A stretch of 64,000 bases of DNA from Candidatus Kinetoplastibacterium blastocrithidii (ex Strigomonas culicis) (GCF_000319245.1 NC_019814.1:62001-126000), one strand, 5' to 3'; counted from the first letter of the stretch, positions 30,120-39,475 are shown. The notes: a model not told the origin generated them from the letters alone. Translations and numbers: made by a program.

Positions 30120-30908
30120 TTGTTAAAAATAACTTCTATTAATCTTAATGGAATAAGATCCGCTTTCCGAAAAGGATTTGTGCAATGGCTAAAAACTCAT
30201 GAGCCTGATGTTGTTTGTATGCAAGAAACAAGAATTTCTTATAATGATCTGAGTAAAGAAATTAACAATCCATTGCTATACGAAGGATATTTTTTTTGTG
30301 CGGATAAAAAAGGATATAGTGGAGTAGGAATATATTCCACTATAAAACCTGAAAAAATTATAAAAGGCATAGAAAGCAATGAATTTGATTGCGAAGGTCG
30401 AGTAATTCGAATAGATTTAGAAAATATATCTATTATCAATGCTTATTTCCCATCAGGAACAAGTGGGCAAGATAGACAATCTGCAAAATTTAGATTTTTA
30501 GAAAAATTTGAACTTATTGTAAATAAAATATGCTATGAAAATCAGAAATATAATCGTGAATTCATATTATGCGGAGACTGGAATATTGCTCATAAAGAAA
30601 TAGATATAAAGAACTGGAGAAACAACACCAAGAATTCTGGATTTTTACCTGAAGAAAGAAATTGGATAACAAAAATAATAGAAAAATATAATCTTATAGA
30701 TGTTTTCAGGGAGTTAAATCATCAGCCAGATCAATATACCTGGTGGAGTAATAGAGGCAAATCTTGGGAAAAAAATGTTGGATGGCGTATAGACTACCAA
30801 TTTGCTACACCTAATATTGCAAAGTTGGCTATTAATTGTGAAATCTATACAGAAAATAGATTCAGTGATCATGCTCCGCTTACTATAATTTATGATTTCA
30901 ATATTTAA
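30120..30908 (+). CDS. xth: Exodeoxyribonuclease III (AP endonuclease)
   Basis: Cuts DNA at abasic sites and trims 3' blocks in base-excision repair. Exonuclease-endonuclease-phosphatase motifs: LNGIRSA, VCMQETRI, CGDWNIAH and the ending WRIDYQFAT with FSDHAPLTI. The start is a TTG, supported by AAAAAAGG ending six bases upstream; no ATG is available near the conserved MLKITSINLNG. The 262-residue length is normal. Together with ung it retains the core of base-excision repair. Confidence 0.93.
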   Translation: MLKITSINLNGIRSAFRKGFVQWLKTHEPDVVCMQETRISYNDLSKEINNPLLYEGYFFCADKKGYSGVGIYSTIKPEKIIKGIESNEFDCEGRVIRIDLENISIINAYFPSGTSGQDRQSAKFRFLEKFELIVNKICYENQKYNREFILCGDWNIAHKEIDIKNWRNNTKNSGFLPEERNWITKIIEKYNLIDVFRELNHQPDQYTWWSNRGKSWEKNVGWRIDYQFATPNIAKLAINCEIYTENRFSDHAPLTIIYDFNI

Positions 30909-31067
30909 AATATAGCCATTTGCAAAAGAAAATATATAAGGTTAGAATTCCCAAAATAAATTAATTTATTGGATCTTGTTAAACATGTGATGAATAATTT
31001 ATTAAAATCTGCTCTAATACATTGTTTATCAGTAATAATTAAAATTATCTTCTGTTAGAATCTAAAC

Positions 31068-31703
31068 ATGCCAGCTGTATTATATTACTATCCAACATTC
31101 GAAGCATGGTCTAGTGGCCTGCTTACAGGTCTAAGTTTATTTGCAGTTGTTGGCGCACAAAGCGCTTTCATACTGCGTCAAGGCATAATGCGATCACATA
31201 TAATTACTGTGATAACTGTATGCGCACTATCTGATGCCATATTCATTACCCTGAGCGTTTTTGGCCTAAAAGAAATAATATTAATAATCCCTAGTTTTAA
31301 GAAAATAATACTAATTTTCGGAATATTGTTTCTTGTTAGTTACTCATACCAAGCAGCAAAAAGGTCTATAAATAACAATAGCAATCTTATAGCAGCTAGC
31401 GGTACAGCCATGACAAGGAAATCAGCGATACTAGGAGCACTAGGATTTAGTCTATTAAATCCTCACTTTTGGTTAGATCTAATACTAATAGGATCATTAG
31501 CCAGTATTTTTGATGATAGAAGCCTAGCATATGCGTTTGGGGTAATAATATCAAGCATACTATGGCTTATTGTACTTGGCCTAGGGTCACGTATGTTTGC
31601 TCCGTTTTTCTCTAGTCAAAGATCATGGAGGGTATTAGATGGTCTTATATCTATACTAATGCTATTCATGGCTGTGTTGTTGGCGCTTAAATTCGAAACA
31701 TAA
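31068..31703 (+). CDS. LysE/ArgO-type amino-acid exporter
   Basis: Inner-membrane exporter with five or six helices. GLLTGLSLFAVVGAQSAFILRQG near the N-terminus and LLNPHFWLDLILIGS in the middle match ArgO/LysE proteins, which export arginine or lysine. The 211-residue length is typical (E. coli ArgO 211). Substrate is inferred from family only. In a symbiont that makes arginine and lysine precursors, such an exporter could release products to the host. Confidence 0.85.
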   Translation: MPAVLYYYPTFEAWSSGLLTGLSLFAVVGAQSAFILRQGIMRSHIITVITVCALSDAIFITLSVFGLKEIILIIPSFKKIILIFGILFLVSYSYQAAKRSINNNSNLIAASGTAMTRKSAILGALGFSLLNPHFWLDLILIGSLASIFDDRSLAYAFGVIISSILWLIVLGLGSRMFAPFFSSQRSWRVLDGLISILMLFMAVLLALKFET

Positions 31704-31722
31704 CTATAAAAAACTATATAAA

Positions 31723-32439
31723 GTGAAGTTGCTACCGAATAATTTGCTAGGTTTTATTGAAATGCTGCCAAAAGTTTGGCGCGATACTATGCTCTCTTAT
31801 GCTAATATAATGACGGTTCAGCATATAAATAAATTTATAGAGACAAGGTTATCAGATAACGCCATTATATACCCATTTAACCCAATGAAATCCTTACATG
31901 TAATATCATCAATCTCTGATATAAGGGTTATCATACTAGGACAAGACCCCTATCATGGCAAGGATCAAGCTCATGGATTTGCATTTTCCGTATTAGAAAA
32001 TTGCAAGAAACCTCCAAGCTTAAAGAACATATGTAAAGAATTATCTCTAGAATATCCTAGTGTAGAATTTATAAGACTAAGTAATCTATCTTGCTGGGCT
32101 AATCAAGGAGTATTATTGCTAAACTCTATATTAACCGTAGAAGAAGGGAAACCATTATCACATAAAAAAATAGGATGGGAGAATATAACTGATTCTATTA
32201 TAAAAATAGTATCTGAGGATAATTCGCCAAAAGTTTTTATGCTCTGGGGAAGTTATGCGCAATCAAAAAATTCCTTAATAAAATCAAGCCAAAGAGATCA
32301 TTTAATACTTAAGGCCAACCATCCTTCCCCTTTATCTGCTTCCAGAGGACCATTACCATTTATAGGATGTAATCACTTTAAAATAGCTAATGAGTGGTTG
32401 ATTAATCACAGAAAAAAGCCTGTTATATGGCAAATTTAA
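31723..32439 (+). CDS. ung: Uracil-DNA glycosylase
   Basis: Removes uracil from DNA. The catalytic motif GQDPYH (D75) and the minor-groove motif HPSPLSA near residue 206 are intact, with the GFAFSV and WGSYAQSK segments between. The start is a GTG without a clear Shine-Dalgarno; a TTG two codons later is an alternative. The 238-residue length is normal. It lies 19 bases after the exporter gene, so the two may share a transcript. Confidence 0.94.
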   Translation: MKLLPNNLLGFIEMLPKVWRDTMLSYANIMTVQHINKFIETRLSDNAIIYPFNPMKSLHVISSISDIRVIILGQDPYHGKDQAHGFAFSVLENCKKPPSLKNICKELSLEYPSVEFIRLSNLSCWANQGVLLLNSILTVEEGKPLSHKKIGWENITDSIIKIVSEDNSPKVFMLWGSYAQSKNSLIKSSQRDHLILKANHPSPLSASRGPLPFIGCNHFKIANEWLINHRKKPVIWQI

Positions 32440-32455
32440 TAAATAAGTAGATTCT

Positions 32456-32461
32456 TATAAT
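32456..32461 (+). promoter_or_regulatory. Perfect -10 box before the RNA candidate
   Basis: TATAAT at 32456-32461 lies about a dozen bases before the GC-rich RNA candidate begins, just right for initiation near 32468. No good -35 match is seen 16-19 bases upstream, which weakens the call. Confidence 0.45.
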
Positions 32462-32467
32462 GATTTA

Positions 32468-32640
32468 AGATATGCTGGATCGGTGACAAAAGGTGCTAAT
32501 GCGCCTTGGTCTCATATTGGGTTTTTCAGAGCCCTATTGATAAACTTGTAATAGGTCTTCATTCATCGATTACCTGACCTCCTTTAGCCTGATATTTAAA
32601 TAGAGATAGATTTGGTCGGCACGATGTTACCCGTCGATTG
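32468..32640 (+). ncRNA. Unassigned structured RNA upstream of rhlE
   Basis: About 170 non-coding bases stand out at roughly 42% GC, against about 20% in other intergenic DNA here. The ends can pair: GATCG/CGATT plus GTGAC/GTTAC form about ten base pairs across a small bulge. Inside are a 7-bp hairpin at 32490-32507 (AAGGTGC, loop TAAT, GCGCCTT) and CCTATT/AATAGG at 32533-32555. An alternative pairing AGGTC/GACCT (32553-32557 with 32576-32580) excludes the latter. The stretch CCTCCTTTA at 32578-32586 is an exact anti-Shine-Dalgarno sequence. I cannot match it to tmRNA, RNase P or SRP RNA. A 6S-like RNA fits the length and closed ends but its signature is not convincing. A long rhlE leader is the alternative; exact ends are unknown. 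Confidence 0.55.
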
Positions 32641-32642
32641 TC

Positions 32643-32680
32643 ATTCAAATTATACAAGCCAAGTTTTGTATGATTTGAAT
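32643..32680 (+). other. 15-bp hairpin just before rhlE
   Basis: ATTCAAATTATACAA at 32643-32657 pairs with TTGTATGATTTGAAT at 32666-32680 through 15 base pairs, including one T-G wobble, around an eight-base loop. It ends 35 bases before the rhlE start. No T-run follows, so it is not a classical terminator. It could mark the 3' end of the preceding RNA or regulate rhlE. Confidence 0.65.
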
Positions 32681-32715
32681 AGCATAACATTTATATTTAA
32701 TAATAAGGTAAAAGT

Positions 32716-34122
32716 ATGTCTTTCGAAAAAATAGGAATCAATTCTAATATATTATCAGCTCTAAAAACATCAGGATTTGTATCACCGACTCCAGTACAAG
32801 AAGCAACTATTCCACAGGCATTATCTGGAAAGGATTTAATAGTATCTGCACAAACAGGCAGCGGAAAAACTGCTGCCTTTATGCTGCCTATATTACAAAT
32901 GCTGTCACAGAAACCAAAATCTAATAACATCAATCCACAAGTGTTAGTATTAACTCCTACTAGAGAACTAGCTCTACAAATAACTAAAGCAACAGCATCC
33001 TATGGCATAAATATGCCATGGCTAAGAATAGCAACTATAGTTGGCGGCATGCCCTATAGAAATCAAATAAGAGCTTTGTCTAAAAGGGTTGATATATTAG
33101 TAGCAACACCTGGCAGGTTGATAGATCAAATGAAATCTAATAAGGTTAGTCTAACTAGCATACAAACACTAGTTCTTGATGAAGCAGATAGAATGTTAGA
33201 TATGGGATTTATAGAGGATATAGAAACAATTGTTAAAAATACCCCAAGAGACCGCCAAACTATGTTATTTTCAGCAACTATTGATGAATCAATAGCACGA
33301 CTTGCAAAGAAAATGATGAATAATCCCCAACATATTGCACTAACTAGTAGCAAACAAAAACATGACAACATAACTCAAAAATTATTTTATGCTGATAATA
33401 ATGAACATAAAGTTAAACTATTAAACCATGTTCTTAATGAATCATCTTTAGATCAAGCAATAATATTCACATCAACTAAAAAAGGTGCAGACAAATTAGC
33501 GGAATGTCTATCGGATAATGGATTTTCTGTTGCTGCATTACACGGCGATATGAATCAAAGACAACGTACACGCACCATATCCCAACTACAAAAAAAACAA
33601 ATTCGTGTATTGGTTGCTACTGATATTGCAGCCAGAGGGATTGATATAAACGGAATTAGTCATGCTGTTAATTTTGATTTACCTATGCAAGCTGAAGATT
33701 ATGTGCACAGAATTGGACGTACCGGACGAGCAGGAAGAAATGGTTCAGCGTTGAGTTTAGTAACAAATGAAGAAAAACATAAAGTGCGTAGGATCGAAAA
33801 ATATATAGGACAAACTATTTCTACTGAAACAATAGAAGGCCTAGAACCTAAAGTTACTAGATCTTCTAATGATATTTCAAATAAAAGAAATAAACATAGA
33901 GTCAACACCAGTAGAAATGGACTATCCGATAAAAATAATACACCTAGAAGATTTTCTTCCGTAAATAAAACAAAAGAAAAAATGGATACAAAAAACCCAT
34001 CTTCTATTAGAGCCGCTTCTAAAAGCAACAACAATCAAAACAGAAAACAAAACACATCTAAAAGAAACAATTTCAAAGAAAGCATTAGAGATAATAAATT
34101 TTCTGAATCTAGAAGAATATAA
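32716..34122 (+). CDS. rhlE: DEAD-box ATP-dependent RNA helicase (RhlE type)
   Basis: Unwinds RNA in ribosome assembly and decay. Motifs in order: Q motif GFVSPTPVQEATIPQAL, Walker A AQTGSGKT, PTRELA, DEAD, SAT, ARGIDI and HRIGRTGRAG. The last 90 residues are basic, rich in Lys, Arg, Asn and Ser, as in RhlE tails that bind RNA. AAGG lies before the ATG. With the structured RNA and the hairpin upstream, expression may depend on its own leader, as known for other helicases (inference). Confidence 0.93.
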   Translation: MSFEKIGINSNILSALKTSGFVSPTPVQEATIPQALSGKDLIVSAQTGSGKTAAFMLPILQMLSQKPKSNNINPQVLVLTPTRELALQITKATASYGINMPWLRIATIVGGMPYRNQIRALSKRVDILVATPGRLIDQMKSNKVSLTSIQTLVLDEADRMLDMGFIEDIETIVKNTPRDRQTMLFSATIDESIARLAKKMMNNPQHIALTSSKQKHDNITQKLFYADNNEHKVKLLNHVLNESSLDQAIIFTSTKKGADKLAECLSDNGFSVAALHGDMNQRQRTRTISQLQKKQIRVLVATDIAARGIDINGISHAVNFDLPMQAEDYVHRIGRTGRAGRNGSALSLVTNEEKHKVRRIEKYIGQTISTETIEGLEPKVTRSSNDISNKRNKHRVNTSRNGLSDKNNTPRRFSSVNKTKEKMDTKNPSSIRAASKSNNNQNRKQNTSKRNNFKESIRDNKFSESRRI

Positions 34123-34139
34123 AAGATTCTTTAATAGAA

Positions 34140-35339
34140 ATGAACACAATTAAGTCTCTTTTAAAACACTTGCATCCATCATCAACAAAACACTCAAGAC
34201 AGATGATGGATTTTCTAAAAAGAAAAATTAGAGCCTCAACGGAAAAAGCAATAAAATTTGAAGACTGGATGTTCGAAGCGCTATACAATCCCTTTCTCGG
34301 TTACTATACATCTAAGAATGATATATTATTCAACGAAAGGGATATACTGAAGAATGCTCCTATTAACGGAGATTTTATTACCGCCCCAGAATTGACGCCA
34401 ATATTTGCAAAAACAATATCAAAACAAATTGATCAAACACTAAATTATCTTGGATCCAAGGATATTATAGAGTTTGGTGCAGGATCGGGTATACTAGCTA
34501 AAAATATCATACAAGAATTTATGAGTATCGGTATAAACGTTAATTATAAAATAATAGAAATCTCAAATTCTTTAATTTCCATCCAAAAACAAACTTTAGC
34601 TTCATTTAATAATCAAGTCGAATGGTTATCTAGTTTACCAAATAAGTTTAAAGGCTGCGTCATCGCTAACGAATTATTAGATGCAATGCCAGTATCAATA
34701 TTTCATTATTCAGAAAATAAAAACATCATGGAAAAATGGGTTGGATTAGATCAAAGAGAAGAATTTATCTGGATAAATAAGCCTGCAGATGATAGGTTAT
34801 TAAATGCAATGAATAAGATAATACCTCTAATAGGTCCTAACTACACATCAGAAATAAACTTTCAAAGTGAAGCCTGGGTAAGAACTATACCAGAGTGGCT
34901 AGAAGAGGGAGTAGTATTTATAATAGACTATGGATTTCCACGCTATGAGTACTATCATCCACAACGCATAACCGGTACATTAATGTGTCATTTAAATCAT
35001 ATGGCATATTCAGATCCTTTTACAGCACCTGGAATACAAGATATAACATCACATGTTGACTTCTCTTTAATAGCTGAATCATCAATAGAAAATGGATTGA
35101 ATATACTAGGATACACTTCATTAGCAAATTTCCTTATAAATTCCGGGATAACAAACATTATCAATGATCTAGATAGATCCGATATAAAGAATCATATTAA
35201 AAATATAGGAGCTGTTCAAAAACTAATATCAGAAACTGAGATGGGAGAACTATTCAAAGTAATAGCAATAGGAAAAAACTTCCAAGAAGAGCTCATGGGA
35301 TTTTCAAATAATGATAGATCTCAAAAACTATTAGTCTAA
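34140..35339 (+). CDS. MidA-family (DUF185) SAM-dependent methyltransferase
   Basis: Class I methyltransferase of the DUF185/NDUFAF7 family; the mitochondrial member methylates an arginine of complex I subunit NDUFS2, while bacterial targets are unclear. Seen: FEALYNPFLGYYT, the SAM loop IEFGAGSGILAKNI, ANELLDAMPV and FIIDYGFPRYEYYHPQR. The 399-residue length is normal. It follows rhlE by 17 bases and overlaps the convergent cca stop by nine bases. Confidence 0.85.
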   Translation: MNTIKSLLKHLHPSSTKHSRQMMDFLKRKIRASTEKAIKFEDWMFEALYNPFLGYYTSKNDILFNERDILKNAPINGDFITAPELTPIFAKTISKQIDQTLNYLGSKDIIEFGAGSGILAKNIIQEFMSIGINVNYKIIEISNSLISIQKQTLASFNNQVEWLSSLPNKFKGCVIANELLDAMPVSIFHYSENKNIMEKWVGLDQREEFIWINKPADDRLLNAMNKIIPLIGPNYTSEINFQSEAWVRTIPEWLEEGVVFIIDYGFPRYEYYHPQRITGTLMCHLNHMAYSDPFTAPGIQDITSHVDFSLIAESSIENGLNILGYTSLANFLINSGITNIINDLDRSDIKNHIKNIGAVQKLISETEMGELFKVIAIGKNFQEELMGFSNNDRSQKLLV

Positions 35340-36440
35340 TTCGTTCAAAATTCTCATCCTTTCTTTCTCTAATATATTTTTTATTTGGAGCGGGGCTTTA
35401 CCATAAACATCTATAATGCTGCCTATATTAATCCTAACTATATTATTCAATATATAATACCATCTATCTATATCAAACCTTTCTAATGTATAAAGAACTC
35501 TCAATAACTCAATAAAACGATTAGGCCTTCTAAAGAAATCTACTTTATATAGAAGATTCATTACCCTCCTACTATCCTTAACATCTGATCTGAAAATATT
35601 ATCTGCAATTAACGGGAGTAGTTTTGAATAATCTTTGCATGATGATGGCACTTTAAGTTTATTGCCTATATCTTCTATTTTATTAGAATTTATACATAAT
35701 AAAGCATACCTGCCGGCTAAACTAATATCAACAGAAAATTTATTTAAAGCCTCCTTAACTGACTGGTTCAAATTCAACTCAGGTGCAACATAATCAATAG
35801 CTTTAGTTTTTAACATAAAATCTATCATTTTAGCGGGAGACTTCTCCATAAGACCTGAAGATAATTCCTTCCAAATCCTTTCTGGTCGCAAATATTTAAT
35901 CTCCCCGCTATTTACTAGATTACAACATAGACTTATTGTGTCTCTTGCTACTTGAAAAGTATCAAATTTAGCACAGAATCTAGCTAATCTAATGACACGC
36001 AAAGGATCTTCTACAAAAGCAGGCCCAACATGACGTAGGATACCTAAATTTAAATCAGTCACGCCTCCGCAAGGATCAATTATCTCGCCTTCCTTATTTA
36101 TTGCAATAGCATTTATTGTTAAGTCTCTACGTCTCAAATCATCCTCTAGCGTTACATCATTACCTGTATAAAACTCAAACCCATTATAACCTAACCCTAC
36201 TTTTTTCTCTTTCCTTGCTAGAGCATACTCTTCCCTACTAATTGGGTGCAAAAAAACTGGGAAATTCTTGCCAACTATTTTAAAACCTCTATTCTCCATT
36301 TCATAAGGAGTAGATCCTACTACTACCCAATCCCTATCCTTAATCGATAAGTTGCATAAACTGTCACGTACAGAACCACCTACCGCATATATTTCAAGAC
36401 CATGAGTGAACTTATCTTCATACATATAATTATTTCTCAT
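35331..36440 (-). CDS. cca: CCA-adding tRNA nucleotidyltransferase
   Basis: Adds or repairs the 3' CCA end of tRNAs. Class II motifs: YAVGGSVRDSL, the metal-binding pair in DRDWVVVG, RRDLTINAIAI and DPLRVIRLARFCAKF. With 369 residues it lacks the C-terminal HD phosphohydrolase domain of the 412-residue E. coli enzyme. Relatives of similar length exist in betaproteobacteria. The N-terminus could also start at the ATG five codons in. Confidence 0.94.
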   Translation of the reverse strand: MRNNYMYEDKFTHGLEIYAVGGSVRDSLCNLSIKDRDWVVVGSTPYEMENRGFKIVGKNFPVFLHPISREEYALARKEKKVGLGYNGFEFYTGNDVTLEDDLRRRDLTINAIAINKEGEIIDPCGGVTDLNLGILRHVGPAFVEDPLRVIRLARFCAKFDTFQVARDTISLCCNLVNSGEIKYLRPERIWKELSSGLMEKSPAKMIDFMLKTKAIDYVAPELNLNQSVKEALNKFSVDISLAGRYALLCINSNKIEDIGNKLKVPSSCKDYSKLLPLIADNIFRSDVKDSRRVMNLLYKVDFFRRPNRFIELLRVLYTLERFDIDRWYYILNNIVRINIGSIIDVYGKAPLQIKNILEKERMRILNELD

Positions 36441-36562
36441 AGATTAAATATACATATATCATATTAACAATATTTCTAATAAAAAGTAGTATTATATTTC
36501 ATAGAATTGATATAAGTTACTCACAATAATATAACCTTATATAAAAACTATATAGGCAAAAA

Positions 36563-37219
36563 ATGACAAATAAAAGAATTAGATTGCTGCTTAAAAACAA
36601 AAGATTAGAAATGTCTATAAAAGATAGAGATAGTGGTAGCTATCTTATAGAAAAACAACTTTATTTTTGGATAAAAAACACTGCCGCAGAAGAGTATGAA
36701 GCAGGTAATATTATACAAATAGCAACATTCTGGCCAATGCCATTAGAACCTAAAATTGTATCGCTAAATCATAGACTATCAAAACTAGATAATGTTAAAC
36801 TTAGTTTACCTGTTACTAACGATCTAGATAAATATATTGAATTTAAAGAATGGAATCCAAGTATAGCTATGATAAGAGGGAGATATGGTATATTGGAACC
36901 ATCTTCAAGCTCCATAGTAGCACAACCTCATATAATATTAGTGCCAACTTTGGGATATAGCAATAATGGCGACCGAATAGGATACGGCAGTGGTTATTAT
37001 GATCGAAAATTATCAGAGCTTATAAATCAAAAATATAAATTTATAACTATAGGAATAGCGTGGGATCAGGGGTTAATAAAAGAACCTTATAAAGCTGCTA
37101 AACATGACATTAAATTAGATGCAATAATATCACCAAAAGGATGGGTCAAAGAACCACCTAAAATTACTAACCTTTTTGATAATATTAAAAACCGCATCTC
37201 ATCAAGATTAGCAATATAA
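36563..37219 (+). CDS. fau: 5-formyltetrahydrofolate cyclo-ligase
   Basis: Converts 5-formyl-THF to 5,10-methenyl-THF, returning folate to one-carbon metabolism. The N-terminal basic RIRLLLKNKRLEM segment, the substrate region QIATFWPMPLEP and the glycine-rich ATP motif RIGYGSGYYDR are present. The 218-residue length is a little above the family mean. In many proteobacteria this gene follows 6S RNA; here the only RNA candidate is about 4 kb upstream, before rhlE. Confidence 0.93.
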   Translation: MTNKRIRLLLKNKRLEMSIKDRDSGSYLIEKQLYFWIKNTAAEEYEAGNIIQIATFWPMPLEPKIVSLNHRLSKLDNVKLSLPVTNDLDKYIEFKEWNPSIAMIRGRYGILEPSSSSIVAQPHIILVPTLGYSNNGDRIGYGSGYYDRKLSELINQKYKFITIGIAWDQGLIKEPYKAAKHDIKLDAIISPKGWVKEPPKITNLFDNIKNRISSRLAI

Positions 37220-37307
37220 TTTATATAAAAATATAATGATGGTTGTGTTATGCCATTGGCAACTAGTTTAATGAGATTCTTATTCTATTAATATTATATA
37301 AACTAAG

Positions 37308-37535
37308 CTAGATGTTGTTTTTGCGCAGATAACCATTTGACCTTATACGACTCCATACATCTAGTTTCTCCTCATTACTAAAAAACACCCAGTTAGAAAC
37401 TTCAAACAAGGTGCGCCCGCAACCACGACAGATATCGTCAAAAAGTGTAGTGCACACACCTACACAAGGAACATCAGTAATACTTAAAATACTATCTTCA
37501 GAATTCTCATCTGAAGACTTTGATACCAATGTCAT
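37308..37535 (-). CDS. DUF1289 family small cysteine-rich protein
   Basis: A 75-residue protein with the DUF1289 pattern: PCVGVCTTLFDDICRGCGRT, then a conserved tryptophan in EVSNWVFFSNEEK. The four cysteines probably bind metal, although the function is unknown. It lies just downstream of metK on the same strand, 23 bases away, so it may be co-transcribed. The N-terminal 20 residues are acidic and serine-rich and less conserved. Confidence 0.85.
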   Translation of the reverse strand: MTLVSKSSDENSEDSILSITDVPCVGVCTTLFDDICRGCGRTLFEVSNWVFFSNEEKLDVWSRIRSNGYLRKNNI

Positions 37536-37558
37536 TTGTAAAATTGCCTCAAAATAAA

Positions 37559-38725
37559 TTATATAAAACGCTTTATTTCTTTGATTTTATCTATTTTCTC
37601 CCATGTGAATTCTGGCTCTGAACGTCCAAAATGACCATAAGTAGCAGTCTTAAGGTAGATAGGCCTTAATAAATCTAACATATTTATAATGCTTTTAGGA
37701 CGCAAGTCAAAAACATCTGAAACTAATTTGGAAATTTCATTGTCTGGAATAATACCTGTTCCTTCCGTATAAACGGTAACATTAATTGGATCTGAAACAC
37801 CGATAGCATAACTAATTTGTACTTGACACTGCTTAGCTAAACCTGAAGCCACAATATTTTTCGCGATATATCTAGCTACGTAAGAAGCTGAACGATCTAC
37901 TTTGGACGGATCTTTTCCAGAAAATGCTCCCCCTCCATGAGGACAAGCACCACCGTATGTATCCACAATAATTTTTCTACCAGTCACACCACAGTCACCC
38001 TTTGGGCCACCAATTACAAAACGACCAGTAGGATTAATAAGAAACTTTGTCTTGCTTGTAATAATACCTTCTGGAAAACTAGGTTTTATAATTTCTTCAA
38101 TCACCGACTCTACTATTGTCTTATGCGCAACATCAGGAGAATGCTGAGTTGAAAAAACAATAGTATCAACACTATGAGGTCTACCATTGACATACCGAAA
38201 AGTTACTTGAGATTTTGCATCGGGACGCAACCATGGTAATCTACCGTCTTTTCTTAATTCACTCTGACGTTGAACTAGTCTATGAGCATACCATATCGGA
38301 GCTGGCATAAGACAAGGAGTTTCATCACAAGCATAGCCAAACATCAAACCCTGATCCCCTGCTCCCTGTTCTAAAGGGTTTCTATTGTCATCTGAAGATA
38401 TACCAACTGCTATATCAGAAGACTGTTTCCCATAAGAAGAAATAACAGTACAATCATTATAATTCATGCCATAATCCGAACTATCATATCCAATGCTTTT
38501 GATGATATCTCGCGCTATTTTCACATAATCTATCTCTGCAGAAGTAGTAATTTCACCAGCTAGAACTATGATACCGTAACCACATAAAGTCTCAGCTGCA
38601 ACACGAGCATCAGAATCAACTGCTAATATGGTATCCAATATCGCATCAGAAATCTGATCCGCTATCTTATCTGGATGTCCTTCAGAAACTGATTCTGAAG
38701 TAAATAAAAAATCGTTATTCGGCAC
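37559..38725 (-). CDS. metK: S-adenosylmethionine synthetase
   Basis: Makes SAM from methionine and ATP. Signature hexapeptide GAGDQG and the [10 protein letters not shown]-loop-like motif are intact, with [18 protein letters not shown] at the N-terminus. The start is a GTG at 38725 with AAGGAA eight bases upstream; no ATG fits. The 388-residue length is normal. No SAM riboswitch is recognisable upstream. Confidence 0.96.
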   Translation of the reverse strand: MPNNDFLFTSESVSEGHPDKIADQISDAILDTILAVDSDARVAAETLCGYGIIVLAGEITTSAEIDYVKIARDIIKSIGYDSSDYGMNYNDCTVISSYGKQSSDIAVGISSDDNRNPLEQGAGDQGLMFGYACDETPCLMPAPIWYAHRLVQRQSELRKDGRLPWLRPDAKSQVTFRYVNGRPHSVDTIVFSTQHSPDVAHKTIVESVIEEIIKPSFPEGIITSKTKFLINPTGRFVIGGPKGDCGVTGRKIIVDTYGGACPHGGGAFSGKDPSKVDRSASYVARYIAKNIVASGLAKQCQVQISYAIGVSDPINVTVYTEGTGIIPDNEISKLVSDVFDLRPKSIINMLDLLRPIYLKTATYGHFGRSEPEFTWEKIDKIKEIKRFI

Positions 38726-39475
38726 AAAAATGATTCCTTGTAATAATTTAGGTTGAGCTAGCTTAGAGCAGGACTATTTTAGTTATTTCATATTAATTTA
38801 TAAATTAAGGATGTCCTCTAATTTCAAAACTAATCAAATCACTGATAGTATATTAATTAAACTAATTGCTTGCCTAAATTTGCTTTAAATAAAGATTAAA
38901 AAACACATAAAAATAATTTCAAAATCGATATATAACACTAAGTTATAGCTGTTACAAGATATTAATATATTTATATCTTGTATAAATAGCAAACAAGATG
39001 TAGCACATCTTTAAAAACACTTAAATTTACTAAACCTATTATCTATACATTTGAAAAAGTTTAACAATCAATAAATTGATGATGTCTTGTAAAACTTCTG
39101 TAGACCCTATGAATATTATTTCCTATACAATAATGTATAATACCTAATAATATAACAATAGGGCAAATGTAAATTAGACAGTGTTTTCATATTTATGTTA
39201 GATATATTGCAATAGCTAATAATAGTTAAACAATTACAAAGAGAACGTTAATTATATTCTTTCTTTATGCTCTGAGTAAATTTACTTAATCAAATATTCT
39301 AAATAAATACTAGACTCTATTAACATAATATTATATGAAAAATGTGCTATTGTACTATGATAATTATGTTTGGATATATCATCTATTCCTCAATAAGCTA
39401 ATTAACACTACAAAAAAACAAAGAGGTTATTTTCGAATCTAGCTGCACATTAAATTTAATGAATCTTCCTAATAA
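38726..39475. other. 750-base gene-free region between metK and lpxL
   Basis: Very AT-rich, with stops in every frame. Two symmetric elements are visible. TACAAGATAT/ATATCTTGTA at 38953-38962 and 38973-38982 is a 10-bp perfect inverted repeat with a 10-base loop. AAGATGT, loop AGC, ACATCTT lies at about 38996-39012. Some Bordetella-type genomes carry a second lipid A acyltransferase gene here, so this may be an eroded copy, but no residual coding similarity is seen. Confidence 0.5.

Noticed and set aside
30955-30970. 16-bp AT palindrome AATAAATTAATTTATT after xth
   Set aside because: Composed only of A and T in very AT-rich DNA with no T-run after it; chance is sufficient explanation.
32468-32640. 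tmRNA, RNase P RNA or SRP RNA identity for the GC-rich island
   Set aside because: No CCA-ended acceptor or tag frame, no GAGGAAAGUCC-type RNase P core, and no SRP GGAA tetraloop region on either strand.
36441-36562. 6S RNA gene upstream of fau, its common neighbour
   Set aside because: The interval is 122 bases of AT-rich sequence without a GC island or long pairing.
38700-38850. SAM riboswitch upstream of metK
   Set aside because: No recognisable SAM-I, SAM-II or SAH aptamer core in the leader; a plain Shine-Dalgarno and GTG explain translation.
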